Positions 47,445 to 57,571 of a stretch of 64,000 nucleotides of DNA are shown one piece after another. The position numbers were made by a program, and so were the translations under genes. The notes under the pieces are model-generated. The model had not been told where the DNA came from. It saw only the letters and a list, made by a program, of their open reading frames with translations, and made no database searches. Positions within the stretch are counted from its first letter, which is position 1; each line of letters begins with the position of its first letter. Source of the DNA: Helicobacter sp. NHP19-012 (lineage in GTDB: Bacteria; Campylobacterota; Campylobacteria; Campylobacterales; Helicobacteraceae). The DNA is taken from NCBI RefSeq assembly GCF_019703325.1, contig NZ_AP024819.1:1054001-1118000 (forward strand), in the 5' to 3' direction.

Positions 47445-48707
47445 TTAAAAAAAATCCCTAAAATCTGGATTTATACGGTGTAACTTTGTACACATCTTGT
47501 CATTTAATTCTTTAGTTTTGGCTTTAAAAAGTACCTTGCTGTTATTAATGTCTTGCATGTTAAGCAATATAACCCCAATCCCGTGGCTAGAATTTTGGAG
47601 TTCAAGTAAGTCTATTAACTTTGTATCATTTAGATCAATTCTTCCGGTTACTAAATAGCCTTCATGTGCCCAAGAGCTGTTACCAATGGCTTGCTTATAG
47701 TACTCATCGCAATTACTAAGTTTGATTTCTTTTTTGAGTTCAAAAGAGACTATCCTGATGGGTAGCTTATCAAGGCTTTTTAAAACATCCTCTAAGGCTT
47801 CAGAATTTACGTTAAAACTTTTGCGCTCAAAAGATACACCAATCATGTTTCTGTCAAGAAATACGCCAACCATATCCGGGTGTAGCCCTTCATTTTCGCC
47901 CTTTAGACCTTTTAGACTCCTCCTATCATAAATAGTCTTGGTATATAGGCCCATTTTGTGAAATGCAAAACAAGTTAAGAGAGAGTGTAGATCGCTTTCT
48001 TTGTAATTTTCATATCTTCCATAAATTTTTAGCGTAGAAGATGCTTGTTGTTTTGCGTGTGTATGTTCTTTTGCCACATGCATATTTTCAACCGGTGGTG
48101 CTAGTGGTAGCACTTCTTCATTTGTCATCTCTTCTAGGGCAATTTTAGGACGACTTGTAACCCTAAAATCATCTTGTGGAATCGTGTTGAATACAGCCAC
48201 TAAATTCAAAAAGTAATCTGCGATTTCTTTTGTAAGGGTGTTTAAATTGCGGTTTACATAGCCATAAAGCAAGTAACCTTCGCTGTCAAACAATTTTAGA
48301 AAGGCAGCGCACTTCCTACATTCTTCTAAGGTTTCTGTAGATCGACCTATATAGAGGTCGAATATTTTGGGTTGTTTTTTGCGGAAGTATGTGAACCAGA
48401 TATAAAAACCCTTTCGGGGAGTCGCTTTTTCAGAGTTAACAAAACTCTTTCCTAAGATATTTTGTCTAAAAAAGGCAATTGCAGGCTCATTAGCTAGGTT
48501 TCCAAATCCCGGGCTTATGACACATACATAGCCCCATCTTTCTAAAAAAGTATTTATTCTTCTTTGAAGTGCGCTGCATGCACCCTTTGGAGCTGTTGGA
48601 GCTGGAGTTTTTCCTTTTGTCTCCCATTCCTCCACTGCCTCATCTATCAAAGTTACAAATTCTTGCAGCAGCCCTTGAAATGTTTGTTTTTGCTCTTGAT
48701 GCCACAT
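47445..48707 (-). CDS. McrB_N-like modified-DNA reader fused to a PD-(D/E)XK nuclease-like domain
   Basis: 420 residues. ATG at 48707 with GGAG spaced 7 nt (the GTG at 48719 has no site). Residues 10-130 resemble the MrcB N-terminal/DUF3578 domain of McrBC-like proteins: GFGNLANEPAIAFFRQNI, then KGFYIWFTYF and FDLYIGRS. A low-complexity linker follows. Residues 238-385 resemble the HrgA/COG2958 C-terminal region: HPDMVGVF (Asp278), SFELKKEIKLSN (Glu323, Lys325), GNSSWAHEGYLVTG. Together this fits a modification-dependent (type IV-like) restriction enzyme with no GTPase partner. Intact, low GC, so probably acquired. Activity is an inference. Confidence 0.6.
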   Translation of the reverse strand: MWHQEQKQTFQGLLQEFVTLIDEAVEEWETKGKTPAPTAPKGACSALQRRINTFLERWGYVCVISPGFGNLANEPAIAFFRQNILGKSFVNSEKATPRKGFYIWFTYFRKKQPKIFDLYIGRSTETLEECRKCAAFLKLFDSEGYLLYGYVNRNLNTLTKEIADYFLNLVAVFNTIPQDDFRVTSRPKIALEEMTNEEVLPLAPPVENMHVAKEHTHAKQQASSTLKIYGRYENYKESDLHSLLTCFAFHKMGLYTKTIYDRRSLKGLKGENEGLHPDMVGVFLDRNMIGVSFERKSFNVNSEALEDVLKSLDKLPIRIVSFELKKEIKLSNCDEYYKQAIGNSSWAHEGYLVTGRIDLNDTKLIDLLELQNSSHGIGVILLNMQDINNSKVLFKAKTKELNDKMCTKLHRINPDFRDFF

Positions 48708-49140
48708 AATTTTCTCCACAACAACCCTTTACAAAAAGTATAACCCACTAGCTTTTTGAAGTTTTCTAGAGGGATTTACTGCGATAACCCCGGATTCTAG
48801 CAAATTCTCGTTAATCTCCTCCAAATCGTCTTCCAAAATAACATGTAAAACACATATAATGAATATTTAAAAAACCATTAAATATATTAAATATTATTTA
48901 AAGTTGTATTTATTGCTCGATTGCTCGAATTATTTAATGCAAGACACCACTTTATAATGGTCTCTACCTATCTCATCTCTAGCATCTTGATAAATTACAT
49001 ACACGGCATAAAAATTCCATTGCAGTAGATTGTGGACTTTTAATGCCTATATGTGATAGAACGATCCATATCTCTAGTTTTTGCTAGAGACCAGAGCTTG
49101 CTACCGTCAGCAAGTTGCCCTGTCCTAGTTGCAGAGAATA
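48708..49140. other. AT-rich region with a small antisense gene fragment
   Basis: Very AT-rich between 48838 and 48950 (runs such as TATTAAATATTATTTAAAG). On the minus strand, about 48838-48728, a fragment reads LEDDLEEINENLLESGVIAV and could be the end of a lost gene. Nothing else is supportable. Confidence 0.3.
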
Positions 49141-49498
49141 TCAATCAATGACTGCACTTTTAATCTCATCCTTGATATTCTTTAGTGTTGCACCGCTCAC
49201 TTGGGCGACTTTAGTCCGTCTGCGTTTTGTGTCAAAGACTCTAATTTGGTGCAATAGAGCAACCTGCTCTGTGTTGTTGTCTTTAAAAGTGTATAAGAGG
49301 CACGCCTAGAAATAGCTTGTTAGATAAAAGTTTAATGACCAACACGGGGCGTGTGAAGTTTGCAGACTTGCCATAGACCTCATGTCCGATATTTTGCCCG
49401 ATGCATAGCCAGTAGATATTACCAGCCACCACCTTGTGCGGTGGGTTTTTATCAAGTTTTTTCTTTTGCGTGTTCCGCTTGTCGAATACTTCATCCAT
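49141..49498 (-). pseudogene. PemK/MazF-type mRNase toxin, frameshifted
   Basis: The start is at 49498, just after AGGAGGAGAC. The first frame has VVAGNIYWLCIGQNIGHEVY and FTRPVLVIKLLSNKLFLGVP, the N-terminal beta strands of MazF/PemK. A TTTT run near 49284-49290 ends it. Removing one T continues as FKDNNTEQVALLHQIRVFDT and KRRRTKVAQVSGATLKNI to the stop at 49141, the family's C-terminal half. Total about 118 residues, the normal toxin length. No intact antitoxin was found, only coding-like debris upstream (49499-49930). Confidence 0.65.
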
Positions 49499-49932
49499 CG
49501 CGTGTCTCCTCCTATCTTTCATTCTGTTTCATCTTTGTCTACATCCTTAGCCTCTTGGGATTGGTTTGCCATTTGTTTTGCTACAGTGTATCTTTTGTGC
49601 CTTGCTTAGGCTTTCTACTTCTTGTCTTTTATTGTCTTTGAATCTGACTATATTTTTTGAGACTGACTAGTTTGCAGCGTTCGAGTAGGTTCTTACTTTT
49701 AGTGCTAGGCTTAAAGGCTTTCTTTGGTCTAGTAAGATTTTATTAATGTGTTTTATTTCATCATCCCTAGCTTTTAAGCAGATTAATTCATAAAAAATCA
49801 AGCTCCATTTTTGCCGTTATTACCTCTAACAAACACAATATAGTTACTTTTTTCTCATAAAAACACCCCAACAAGAGAAAACGGAGGTAGGAATTTTTAC
49901 ATGTAAGATGAAAGCCCGTTTGTCAAGCTGTG
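49499..49932. other. Debris upstream of the PemK relic
   Basis: Coding-like minus-strand pieces in mixed frames (for example LKARDDEIKHINKILLDQRK near 49720-49800 and MANQSQEAKDVDKDETE near 49520-49575). They may include the remains of the antitoxin gene. No single frame is credible. Confidence 0.3.
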
Positions 49933-49976
49933 TTTTTAAACAATAAATATTGTATTAAACATAATAATTAATATTT
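49933..49976. repeat. 44-bp AT-rich repeat, copy B
   Basis: 43 of 44 positions equal to 16515-16558, same orientation, 33.4 kb apart. It lies about 110 bp from the 3' end of the second MOBV relaxase relic. Confidence 0.6.
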
Positions 49977-50086
49977 CATTGCCCGTTTGATATGGGTTAA
50001 TAAGTTTTATTAAAAGGATTGTGTTTTGATAGTTTTACTATCAAAGTATTAATATATTTAAACAAGAGGATAAGATGCCAACTTAC

Positions 50087-51008
50087 TTAGTGGTGTTCAT
50101 ATTGGTCTTGATTACTCAATCCCACAATATCACTTTCATAAACACCACTTTTGACAATGCTATGAAATTGTTGCATTTCCTCATCTTGTGCCGCAAATTT
50201 ATCCCCCTACTCTTTAATAAGCTCATATCCATATCTATAAGTTCGTATCTATGCCTCTCAAAATTGCCAATAGTTTCGGTTGCTTTCTCTGTTCGCTCAC
50301 GCTCGTTCTGTAATTTTTGTTTGTTATCTTTTTTAAGTTCTGCACCTCTTGGGCGTGGGTTTGGTTTAGGTCTTTAAGATGTTGTGCTGCTGTTCTTATG
50401 CGTCCGTCATCACTTTTTATCTAGTCTCTTTGGCGATGGCCCGGTACTGTTTATGGGTGATGTGTTTGGGTCCGGTTTCTTTGGTAGGTCTGCCCCATTG
50501 CATTTGCGAGATGTTGGCTATTTCGGTTTGCATAATGATGAATTTACCGTAATTGATTTTGCGCCCGTTGTTTCTGTCAGTTGTTTTATACAAGGTAAAA
50601 AGCTTTAAGTGGGCGTAGTGATTGATACGGGCAATTCCATTTTCATCAACAAACCCCTCATCTCTATGGATTGATTTGATAGTACCGTAACCCGTATCTG
50701 TCTCAAGGTGTTTGGTTACCCGTTCTAAGTCTTACATAGTGTGCGTGGGTTTGAGATTAATGACTGCGCTTTTGAGAAAACTTTTTGATTGAAACTTTTG
50801 TCCCGTGTGTTTGTCGTGATTCTTAATTGTCTCGCTCGTCCATTGTTCTCGTAAAGCTACCGCCTCTTGGCATTTTTATCAATCTCTACGCCTCTACCCA
50901 TGCGGTGTTATTTAGATAAAAGATAAATGGGGCAATGGAGCTGTTGTTGTGGTGTTCTTGGACGGGGTTTTCTCTTGGTAGGATTGTGATACCTGATATG
51001 TCCCGCAT
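50087..51008 (-). pseudogene. Second MOBV-type relaxase, decayed
   Basis: Begins at 51008 after a perfect AGGAGG (MRDISGITILPRENPVQEHH). Frames change several times. Recognisable parts are NHDKHTGQKFQSKSFLKSAV, the relaxase metal motif in SIHRDEGFVDENGIARINHY followed by AHLKLF, LFTLYKTTDRNNGRKINYGK and a coiled-coil tail (LNQTHAQEVQNLKKDNKQKL). Only the HRDEG motif and general plan are shared with the relaxase at 17546, so it belongs to a different plasmid lineage. It is dead, with several stops. Confidence 0.6.
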
Positions 51009-51066
51009 AAATGCCTCCTATGTTTTAGAGTTGAAAAAATAAGTAGGGGTGTGTGTGAGTTGCTTT

Positions 51067-51431
51067 TTACTGATTTGGGTTTGGGTTTTGGGGTTGTTGG
51101 GTATTGTTGCGATGGTTGTTGTTGGGGAGCAGGTTGAGGTGTAGATTGTAAAGTTTGGCGTGCTTGTCTAGGCTTGTGGGATTCTTGGGGAGCTTTGTCT
51201 CATCTGCATAACTTGAAACCTTTGTTAAGTCCCTAGAAAAACACAGACTCTTTATCAACCAAAAATTGCTGAATATGCTTTTTGAGAGTTAGAAACTTAT
51301 TTAGAACTTTTAGTCAGCTTACAATGTTCTACCTATGCCCTGTATTGAGAAAACATTTAAATGCATTGCTAAAGCATAAAGGTTTTACAAGTGCACAAAA
51401 TGCTATGATTTAGTAAAAAATAAAGGTCTAT
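51067..51431. other. Gap between the relaxase relic and a LysE pseudogene
   Basis: A minus-strand frame (51258-51067, Asn/Pro/Gln-rich end) might be the remains of a relaxase accessory gene, comparable in position to the one at 17092. Alternative frames in the same segment read equally well, so I do not call a gene. Confidence 0.3.
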
Positions 51432-51903
51432 GTGGGTTCGTGGTTGGTTTTAGGTGTCCACCTTTTAGCACTGCTCACCCCGGGTCCGGACTTTTTGCTT
51501 ATCAGTTCCTACGCCCTAAAAACCCGCTCCGCACACGCTTTTAAGGCGGTCTTGGGCGTGGTGCCGGACAATTTTGTGTGGATTGTGCTATCTTTATTCG
51601 GCTTAAAAGGTTTGTTTGCCGCTTTCCCACTGCTGCAAACGCTTTTAGTCCTCTCGGGGGCGTGTTATCTGCTCTACTTGGCTTTTTGTGCCTAAAGCCT
51701 CGCCCATCAAGTTCAAGTCCGCGAGCACCAGGTAGACCTTTTTAAGCGGGTTTCTCACCAATGTCCTAAACCCTAAAGCCATGCTCTACTTTTGCAGCAT
51801 TTTCTATGCCAAGCACTACAAGACCGCCGATCACCTCTGTACCTTGTTCTTCGGCGTCTTTGTCATTTACATCTTAGCCCACCACATTAAAGCATGGCTT
51901 TAA
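51432..51903 (+). pseudogene. LysE/RhtB-family amino-acid exporter, frameshifted
   Basis: The GTG at 51432 follows AAAGG. The first frame (to 51695) has the family start LLALLTPGPDFLLISSYALK and ALKAVLGVV-like sequence with three membrane helices. Other frames then give FLTNVLNPKAMLYFCSIFYA (the family NPKA motif) and LCTLFFGVFVIYILAHHIKA to the stop at 51901-51903. Part of the middle is also shortened, so it cannot form the normal six-helix exporter of about 205 residues. Confidence 0.7.
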
Positions 51904-51924
51904 AGAAGGCATGGCTCTAGGGGG

Positions 51925-52059
51925 TTATTTTTGTTCGGGTTGCCAAATGGTTTTTTCTGAGGGGGTGTAATCTTTTTCATCCTCTAAGATTTGTTGTTTG
52001 GTTTCGCTGCAAGCAGTGTATAAGAAAGCTAAAATCCCCACCAAAAGCAATGCGCGCAT
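51925..52059 (-). CDS. 44-residue lipoprotein
   Basis: ATG at 52059 after GAAAGGATTG. MRALLLVGILAFLYTACSET has a short signal peptide and lipobox LYTAC, so Cys17 would be lipidated. The mature 28 residues are charged and end WQPEQK. It is downstream of eda on the same strand. Function unknown. Small lipoproteins of this size are easily missed in annotation. Confidence 0.6.
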   Translation of the reverse strand: MRALLLVGILAFLYTACSETKQQILEDEKDYTPSEKTIWQPEQK

Positions 52060-52116
52060 CCGCAATCCTTTCAAAGAATTTAAACGCTCATTATAAACCC
52101 AAAAAGTTAAAGAGCC

Positions 52117-52746
52117 CTAAATACCCCTAGCCGCCGCCACGCTTTTTTGCGCAATTTGCGTGATTTTCGCCCACTCTTTGGCCTGCACCAACTCTTTAGG
52201 GGCGAGCCACGAACCCCCCACACAGAGCACATTAGGCAACTTGAGGTAATCGCCCATGTTCTCTAAAGAAATCCCCCCCGTGGGACAGAAAAATGCCTCT
52301 AAAAAGGGGCCCGCAAAGGATTTTAACATCGCCACCCCCCCAGCCACTTGTGCGGGGAAAAACTTTAAATGTTTCAAGCCATGCTCTAAAGCCAACATCA
52401 CCTCGCTGCCGCTGGCCACCCCAGGGACAAGTGGGATTGGACTCTCTTTAGAGGCGTTGGCTAGGGCTAAGGTGAGCCCGGGGCTTATGGCAAACTTGGC
52501 TCCCGCTTGCTCTGCGCGCTTCAAGTCCGTGGGGTTTAACACCGTGCCCGCCCCCACAATCGCCTCGGGCACTTCTTGGGCAATGTTGTTAATCGCCTCT
52601 AGGGCTTCTTTGGTGCGCAAAGTGATCTCGAGCACCTTAATCCCTCCCTGCACCAACGCTCTAGCTAAAGGCACGGCATCTTTTGCCTCTTCAACGACCA
52701 TCACGGGGATGATAGGCCCAGCGTTTAAAATGTCAAAAGCTTGCAT
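52117..52746 (-). CDS. eda: KDPG/KHG aldolase
   Basis: 209 residues. (beta-alpha)8 class I aldolase with VVEEAKDAVPLARALVQGGI, the catalytic Glu in LEITLRTKEALEAI, GAGTVLNPTDLKRAEQAGAK and the Schiff-base Lys in LKHLKFFPAQVAGGVAM. It splits 2-keto-3-deoxy-6-phosphogluconate to pyruvate and glyceraldehyde-3-phosphate, the last step of the Entner-Doudoroff pathway. It starts 2 nt after edd. Confidence 0.95.
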   Translation of the reverse strand: MQAFDILNAGPIIPVMVVEEAKDAVPLARALVQGGIKVLEITLRTKEALEAINNIAQEVPEAIVGAGTVLNPTDLKRAEQAGAKFAISPGLTLALANASKESPIPLVPGVASGSEVMLALEHGLKHLKFFPAQVAGGVAMLKSFAGPFLEAFFCPTGGISLENMGDYLKLPNVLCVGGSWLAPKELVQAKEWAKITQIAQKSVAAARGI

Positions 52747-52748
52747 GG

Positions 52749-54542
52749 TTATTCTCCAAAGATCACAGCACCCGTTTCAGTACTGCCAGCTAAAAGGCGC
52801 AGCCCAGCAAAGAGTTCACGCCCGCTCCCAAAGGGTTCACGCAAAAAGGGCACGGAGGGCAGACGCGCCTCCCACTCTTGATCTTCTATTAACACTTGCA
52901 ACACGCCCTCTCTTGCGTCTAAAAGCAGCATGTCCCCGTCTTTAATTTTGGCAATCCCTCCGCCTAAAAGGGCTTCAGGGCTCACTTGGATAGCCGCGGG
53001 CACCTTGCCCGATGCCCCGCTCATGCGCCCGTCTGTCACCAAGGCGACCTGAAAGCCCTGATTTTGCAAAGAGCCTAAAATGGGGGTGAGTTTGTGCAAT
53101 TCGGGCATACCATTGGCGCGTGGCCCCTGATAGGGCAAAATGGCGATGAAGTCCCTTTGCAGTTCTTGGCGGTTGAAACGCTCGATCAAGTCTTGTTGGG
53201 ATTCAAAGACGATGGCGGGAGCTTTGATGGTGTGGTGCTTGGCATCAATGGCAGACACTTTAATCACCGCCCGTCCCACATTGCCCTTAAGGATCTCCAG
53301 CCCTCCATTTAGCGAAAAGGGCTCTTGCACACCCCTTAAAATGTCGGTGTTTTGGCTCTCTTTTGCGCCCTCTTTGTAGACCACTTGATCCCCCTCCAAA
53401 TAGGGGTTTTGGCTGTAAGCCTCTAAGCCCTGCCCTATGATCGTGTCGCAATCTGCGTGCAGTAAGCCGGCGTTTAAAAGTTCGCGCACCACGAAGGCCA
53501 ACCCCCCCGCCGCCTCAAATTGGTTCACATCGGCCTGCCCATTGGGGTAAATCTTGGCAAGCAGGGGGGTGATTTTAGAAATGGCGGCAAAGTCGTCCCA
53601 GTTGATGATGATCCCGGCGGCCTTGGCGATGGCGACTAGGTGGATGGTGTGGTTGGTAGAGCCCCCGGTCGCCATAAGCCCCACCATTGCGTTGACAATG
53701 TTTTTTTCACTGATCATTTCCCCAATGGGTTTAGGTGTCTTGGTTGCCATTAAGGCGGCGGCCTTGTGCACGAGGGCTTTTCTTAGGGGGGTGTTGGGGT
53801 TGATAAAGGCGGAGTTTGGTAGGTGCAAGCCCATCAGCTCCACCATCATTTGGTTGGAGTTGGCGGTGCCATAAAAAGTACAAGTGCCCTCTGCGTGGTA
53901 AGACTGCATTTCGCTCTCTAAAAGCTCTTGCCTAGACACCTTGCCCTGCGCAAAGAGTTCGCGCACCTTGGATTTTTGGGCGTTGGCTAGCCCACTTGTC
54001 ATAGGCCCGGCGGGGATAAAAATCGCGGGCAAATGCCCGAAACTAAGCGCCCCGATTAAAAGCCCGGGCACGATTTTATCGCACACGCCTAGGTAAAATG
54101 CCCCGTCAAAGACATTGTGCGAGAGCGCGATCGCCGTGCTCATGGCGATCACATCGCGAGAGAACAAACTAAGCTCCATGCCTGCATAGCCCTGGGTGAT
54201 CCCATCGCACATCGCCGGCACCCCACCCGCAAACTGGGCAAACGCCCCGTGTTGCAATAAAGTTTCTTTGATCCAATCAGGGTAATCTTTGAGGGGTTTA
54301 TGTGCGGAGAGCATGTCGTTGTAGGCGGAGATGATCGCAAAGTTGGGTCTGTCGTTGTTTTTGATTTTGGCCTTGATGTGTTCGGGCAAGCCGGCGTAGG
54401 TGTGGGCGAGATTCGCACAACTTAAATCTTGGCGTTGGATTTTGCGCTGCGCTTTGGCGGTGCGCTCTAAGTAGGCTTCTCTACTGCCTTGAGAGCGTTC
54501 AATGATACCTTTGGTAATGTCCTCTAGGGCTTTTTTAGCCAT
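52749..54542 (-). CDS. edd: 6-phosphogluconate dehydratase
   Basis: 597 residues, start at 54542 after GGAGGT. An IlvD/Edd-family iron-sulphur dehydratase: [20 protein letters not shown] with one cluster Cys, [20 protein letters not shown] with another, [20 protein letters not shown] and [20 protein letters not shown] at the active site. It converts 6-phosphogluconate to KDPG. Divergent from zwf with a 69-bp shared promoter region. Confidence 0.95.
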   Translation of the reverse strand: MAKKALEDITKGIIERSQGSREAYLERTAKAQRKIQRQDLSCANLAHTYAGLPEHIKAKIKNNDRPNFAIISAYNDMLSAHKPLKDYPDWIKETLLQHGAFAQFAGGVPAMCDGITQGYAGMELSLFSRDVIAMSTAIALSHNVFDGAFYLGVCDKIVPGLLIGALSFGHLPAIFIPAGPMTSGLANAQKSKVRELFAQGKVSRQELLESEMQSYHAEGTCTFYGTANSNQMMVELMGLHLPNSAFINPNTPLRKALVHKAAALMATKTPKPIGEMISEKNIVNAMVGLMATGGSTNHTIHLVAIAKAAGIIINWDDFAAISKITPLLAKIYPNGQADVNQFEAAGGLAFVVRELLNAGLLHADCDTIIGQGLEAYSQNPYLEGDQVVYKEGAKESQNTDILRGVQEPFSLNGGLEILKGNVGRAVIKVSAIDAKHHTIKAPAIVFESQQDLIERFNRQELQRDFIAILPYQGPRANGMPELHKLTPILGSLQNQGFQVALVTDGRMSGASGKVPAAIQVSPEALLGGGIAKIKDGDMLLLDAREGVLQVLIEDQEWEARLPSVPFLREPFGSGRELFAGLRLLAGSTETGAVIFGE

Positions 54543-54611
54543 GTGTACCTCCGTGTAGTCCTTTCATGGGCGCAATGATACTACAATTTTCAAAATTTCT
54601 AAAGGACAGGC
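54543..54611. promoter_or_regulatory. Divergent edd/zwf promoter region
   Basis: A 69-bp gap with TACTACAAT (-10-like TACAAT) pointing toward zwf and the zwf ribosome-binding site AAAGGA. The edd side has GGAGGT. Confidence 0.4.
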
Positions 54612-55934
54612 ATGCAAGAGTGTCGCTTTATTTTACTAGGGGCCACGGGCGATTTGGCCTTGCGCAAGATCTTCCCCGCCCTCTACAGAGCGAGCTTGTC
54701 GGGCTTAAAACCCAACATCACCGCTTGCGCCAGAAGCCCCTTAAGTACACCGGAGTTTTTAGACAAACTGAGCACCAAGGCTAAAGAATACATCAAAGAC
54801 CTAGACCCCAAAGCGTGGGCAGATTTTGCCGCTAATATCAGCTACACCCCCCTAGACTTTAACAAGCCAGAGGACTTTAAGGCACTCAAATCCACCCACC
54901 CAAACACCATCATTTACTTTTCCATCGCCCCTGCGTTTTTTGCCAAAGCTTGCCAAAAATTAGCCGCTGTGGGTTTAAACGCCCCTAATATCAAAATCGT
55001 GCTAGAAAAGCCTTTAGGCACTAACTTACAATCTTGCAAGGACATTTGCGCCCAAATTGGCAAACATTTTAAAGAAGAGCAGATTTACCGCATCGACCAC
55101 TATTTGGGTAAACAAAGCGTGCAAAATCTCTTTTACTTGCGCCACAACAACCCCTTTTTAGCCGGTCTGCTTAGCGCACACTACTTAGACCATGTGCAAA
55201 TTAGCGTGCTAGAGACTTTAGGGGTGGAGAGCCGTGGGGGCTTTTACGACCCGATGGGTGCGCTGCGTGATATGCTGCAAAACCACATGCTCGCCATGCT
55301 CGCTTTAAGCACCATTCCTGCCAACACTCCCACAGAGCACACTCGCCAAGCCAAATTAGAAATGCTAAGAAGTCTAAAACCCTTAAACCAAGAATCTCTA
55401 AAAAGCCAAGTCGTGCGGGGGCAATACATGGCAGGTGGGGGGTTTAAGGGGTATACAGAGGAAGAGCAAGTAAACCCCCACAGCCAAACCGAAACCTTTG
55501 TGGCTCTCAAATTAGAGTTAGAGCACCAAAACTGGCAGGGCGTGCCTTTTTATTTGCGCACGGGAAAGCGCATGGGCGCATCTTTGGTGCAGGTGGTCTT
55601 TGTGTTTAAGGGTCCCCCGCAGGCACTGGTTTATACGATACAACCGCAATGTTCTTTAGAGTTGCAGCTACAGGGCATGGGGGCGTTAAAAAGCACTCTA
55701 GACTCTGGGATGGACGCTTACGAGCGGCTGATTTTAGAGGTGGTGGCGGGCAACCAATCCCCCTTTAACCACCAAGACGAGCTAGAGGCGGCTTGGCGCT
55801 TTGTCGATCCCATTTTACAGAGCTGGCAAGAAAATTTAACCCCCCTACTGCCCTATGCGGCTGGTAGCTTCGGGCCCAAGGCCGCCTTTGATCTCTTAAA
55901 ACAAGACAACCGGGAGTGGTTTGTCCATGTTTAA
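54612..55934 (+). CDS. zwf: Glucose-6-phosphate 1-dehydrogenase
   Basis: 440 residues. The nucleotide-binding start FILLGATGDLALRKIFPALY and the substrate-binding RIDHYLGKQSVQNLFYLR are the family signatures. VPFYLRTGKRM lies in the C-terminal part. It oxidises glucose-6-phosphate with NADP to 6-phosphogluconolactone. First gene of the zwf-pgl-glk-pgi-gluP cluster. It overlaps pgl by 8 nt. Confidence 0.95.
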   Translation: MQECRFILLGATGDLALRKIFPALYRASLSGLKPNITACARSPLSTPEFLDKLSTKAKEYIKDLDPKAWADFAANISYTPLDFNKPEDFKALKSTHPNTIIYFSIAPAFFAKACQKLAAVGLNAPNIKIVLEKPLGTNLQSCKDICAQIGKHFKEEQIYRIDHYLGKQSVQNLFYLRHNNPFLAGLLSAHYLDHVQISVLETLGVESRGGFYDPMGALRDMLQNHMLAMLALSTIPANTPTEHTRQAKLEMLRSLKPLNQESLKSQVVRGQYMAGGGFKGYTEEEQVNPHSQTETFVALKLELEHQNWQGVPFYLRTGKRMGASLVQVVFVFKGPPQALVYTIQPQCSLELQLQGMGALKSTLDSGMDAYERLILEVVAGNQSPFNHQDELEAAWRFVDPILQSWQENLTPLLPYAAGSFGPKAAFDLLKQDNREWFVHV

Positions 55935-56601
55935 AATTGATTCATTCAACAGCCCCAAAGAGAGCGCGCAAGCTCTGGCCATTGAGATCGCCGCGCAGAT
56001 AAGACGGATTTTAAGCGTGAAGGCGCACGCAGGGCTTGCCCTTTCAGGGGGCAAGTCGCCCATTTTGTTTTTGCAAGAGCTGAGCCAAATGCCCCTAGAG
56101 TGGGGTAAGTGCCGCATTAGTCTGGTGGATGAGCGGGTGTTGCCCCTAACCGACCCCGAGAACAACGCCCTACTGCTCCACACGCATTTTTTACAAAACA
56201 AAGCCCAAGCCGCCCCCTTTGCGCCCCTAGTTTTGGATGCGAGCGTAGGCACTGAGGAGCTCTTAAAACACGCGAGGGCGAGCTACACCCAGCCGGATTT
56301 AGCCGTGCTTGGCATGGGAGAGGATGGGCACACGGCTTCGCTCTTTGCCTGTGCGCCCGAGTATGAAAACGCCTTAAAGAGCCCAGAGCCCATTGTCGCC
56401 ACAACCCCTACCAGCGCACCCTTTAAGCGCCTTAGCATGTCCTTAAATGCGCTAGAGAGTTGCCAAATGCTGTATTTACTCATCAGCGGGGATCAAAAAA
56501 GGGCGGTATTTGAAAGGGCGTGCTTTGCCCTAGAGCCAAGCTTGCCCATTTCTTACATTTTGCATTCTCAAAAGGTGGTTTGCCATGTCTACTGCGCCTA
56601 G
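55927..56601 (+). CDS. pgl: 6-phosphogluconolactonase
   Basis: 224 residues from ATG 55927 (a TTG two codons earlier is possible). [35 protein letters not shown] and [14 protein letters not shown] match the SOL/DevB family. It hydrolyses 6-phosphogluconolactone to 6-phosphogluconate. Overlaps zwf and glk, so expression is coupled. Confidence 0.93.
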   Translation: MFKIDSFNSPKESAQALAIEIAAQIRRILSVKAHAGLALSGGKSPILFLQELSQMPLEWGKCRISLVDERVLPLTDPENNALLLHTHFLQNKAQAAPFAPLVLDASVGTEELLKHARASYTQPDLAVLGMGEDGHTASLFACAPEYENALKSPEPIVATTPTSAPFKRLSMSLNALESCQMLYLLISGDQKRAVFERACFALEPSLPISYILHSQKVVCHVYCA

Positions 56602-57571
56602 TGATTACCCGCGCCTTTTAGCCGACATCGGGGGGACAAACGCCCGCTTTGGGCTGGAGGTCGCCCCCGGGCAATTAGAATCCGTGGAGGTCTTGGCTTG
56701 CCACGATTTTAACACGATCGTGGATGCTACAAAGCGCTATTTAAAGGACATAGGTGATCCCAGCGTGGCGCATGCCGCCTTTGCGCTGGCAAATCCCGTA
56801 GTGGGCGATTGGATACAGATGACCAACCACCATTGGGCCTTTTCTGTGGAAACCACCCGCCAAGCACTTAAGCTCACCACGCTTTTAGCCATCAACGACT
56901 TCACCGCCCAAGCCTATGGCATCTCCCAACTGCAAGATGAGGAATTGGTGCAGGTGGGGGGGACAATGTGCGTCATTGACGCACCTAAATTAGTGATAGG
57001 GCCTGGCACGGGGCTAGGCGTGAGCGCGCTCATCCCCTGCCATGACGGCTCGTATGTGGCGTTGGCGGGTGAGGGTGGGCATGTGAGCTTTGCGCCCTTT
57101 GACGACACCGAGATCATGCTGTGGAAATACGCTAAAAAAAAATACGGGCATGTGTCCGCCGAGCGCTTTTTAAGCGGGGCGGGGCTGGTGCTCATCCATG
57201 AGGCTTTAGCCAGCAGAGAGGGGATCAAGGCCTCGCAAATGACACCTGAACTCATCGGGGAGCAGGCTTTAAGCGGCAAGTCGGCGCTGTGCCGCCTGAC
57301 CTTGGATATTTTTTGCACCATTTTAGGCACGGTGGCTTCTAACATGGCGCTGGTGCTTGGCGCGCGCAGTGGGGTGTATTTGTGTGGGGGGATCATCCCG
57401 CGCTTCATCGACTACTTCAAAACCTCCCCTTTTCGCGTGCGCTTTGAAGACAAGGGGCGCTTTGATTCGTATTTAGCCACCATCCCCGTGTATGTGGTGT
57501 TGGCAAAATATCCGGGCATCTATGGGGTGGGCATCGCCCTAGAAAACCACTTACGCAAAGAGAGCGCATGA
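56585..57571 (+). CDS. glk: Glucokinase
   Basis: 328 residues. ATP-binding [16 protein letters not shown], the catalytic region [14 protein letters not shown], and [13 protein letters not shown] with [10 protein letters not shown] are typical of the bacterial Glk family. It phosphorylates glucose brought in by GluP. Overlaps pgl by 17 nt and pgi by 4 nt. Confidence 0.95.
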   Translation: MSTAPSDYPRLLADIGGTNARFGLEVAPGQLESVEVLACHDFNTIVDATKRYLKDIGDPSVAHAAFALANPVVGDWIQMTNHHWAFSVETTRQALKLTTLLAINDFTAQAYGISQLQDEELVQVGGTMCVIDAPKLVIGPGTGLGVSALIPCHDGSYVALAGEGGHVSFAPFDDTEIMLWKYAKKKYGHVSAERFLSGAGLVLIHEALASREGIKASQMTPELIGEQALSGKSALCRLTLDIFCTILGTVASNMALVLGARSGVYLCGGIIPRFIDYFKTSPFRVRFEDKGRFDSYLATIPVYVVLAKYPGIYGVGIALENHLRKESA

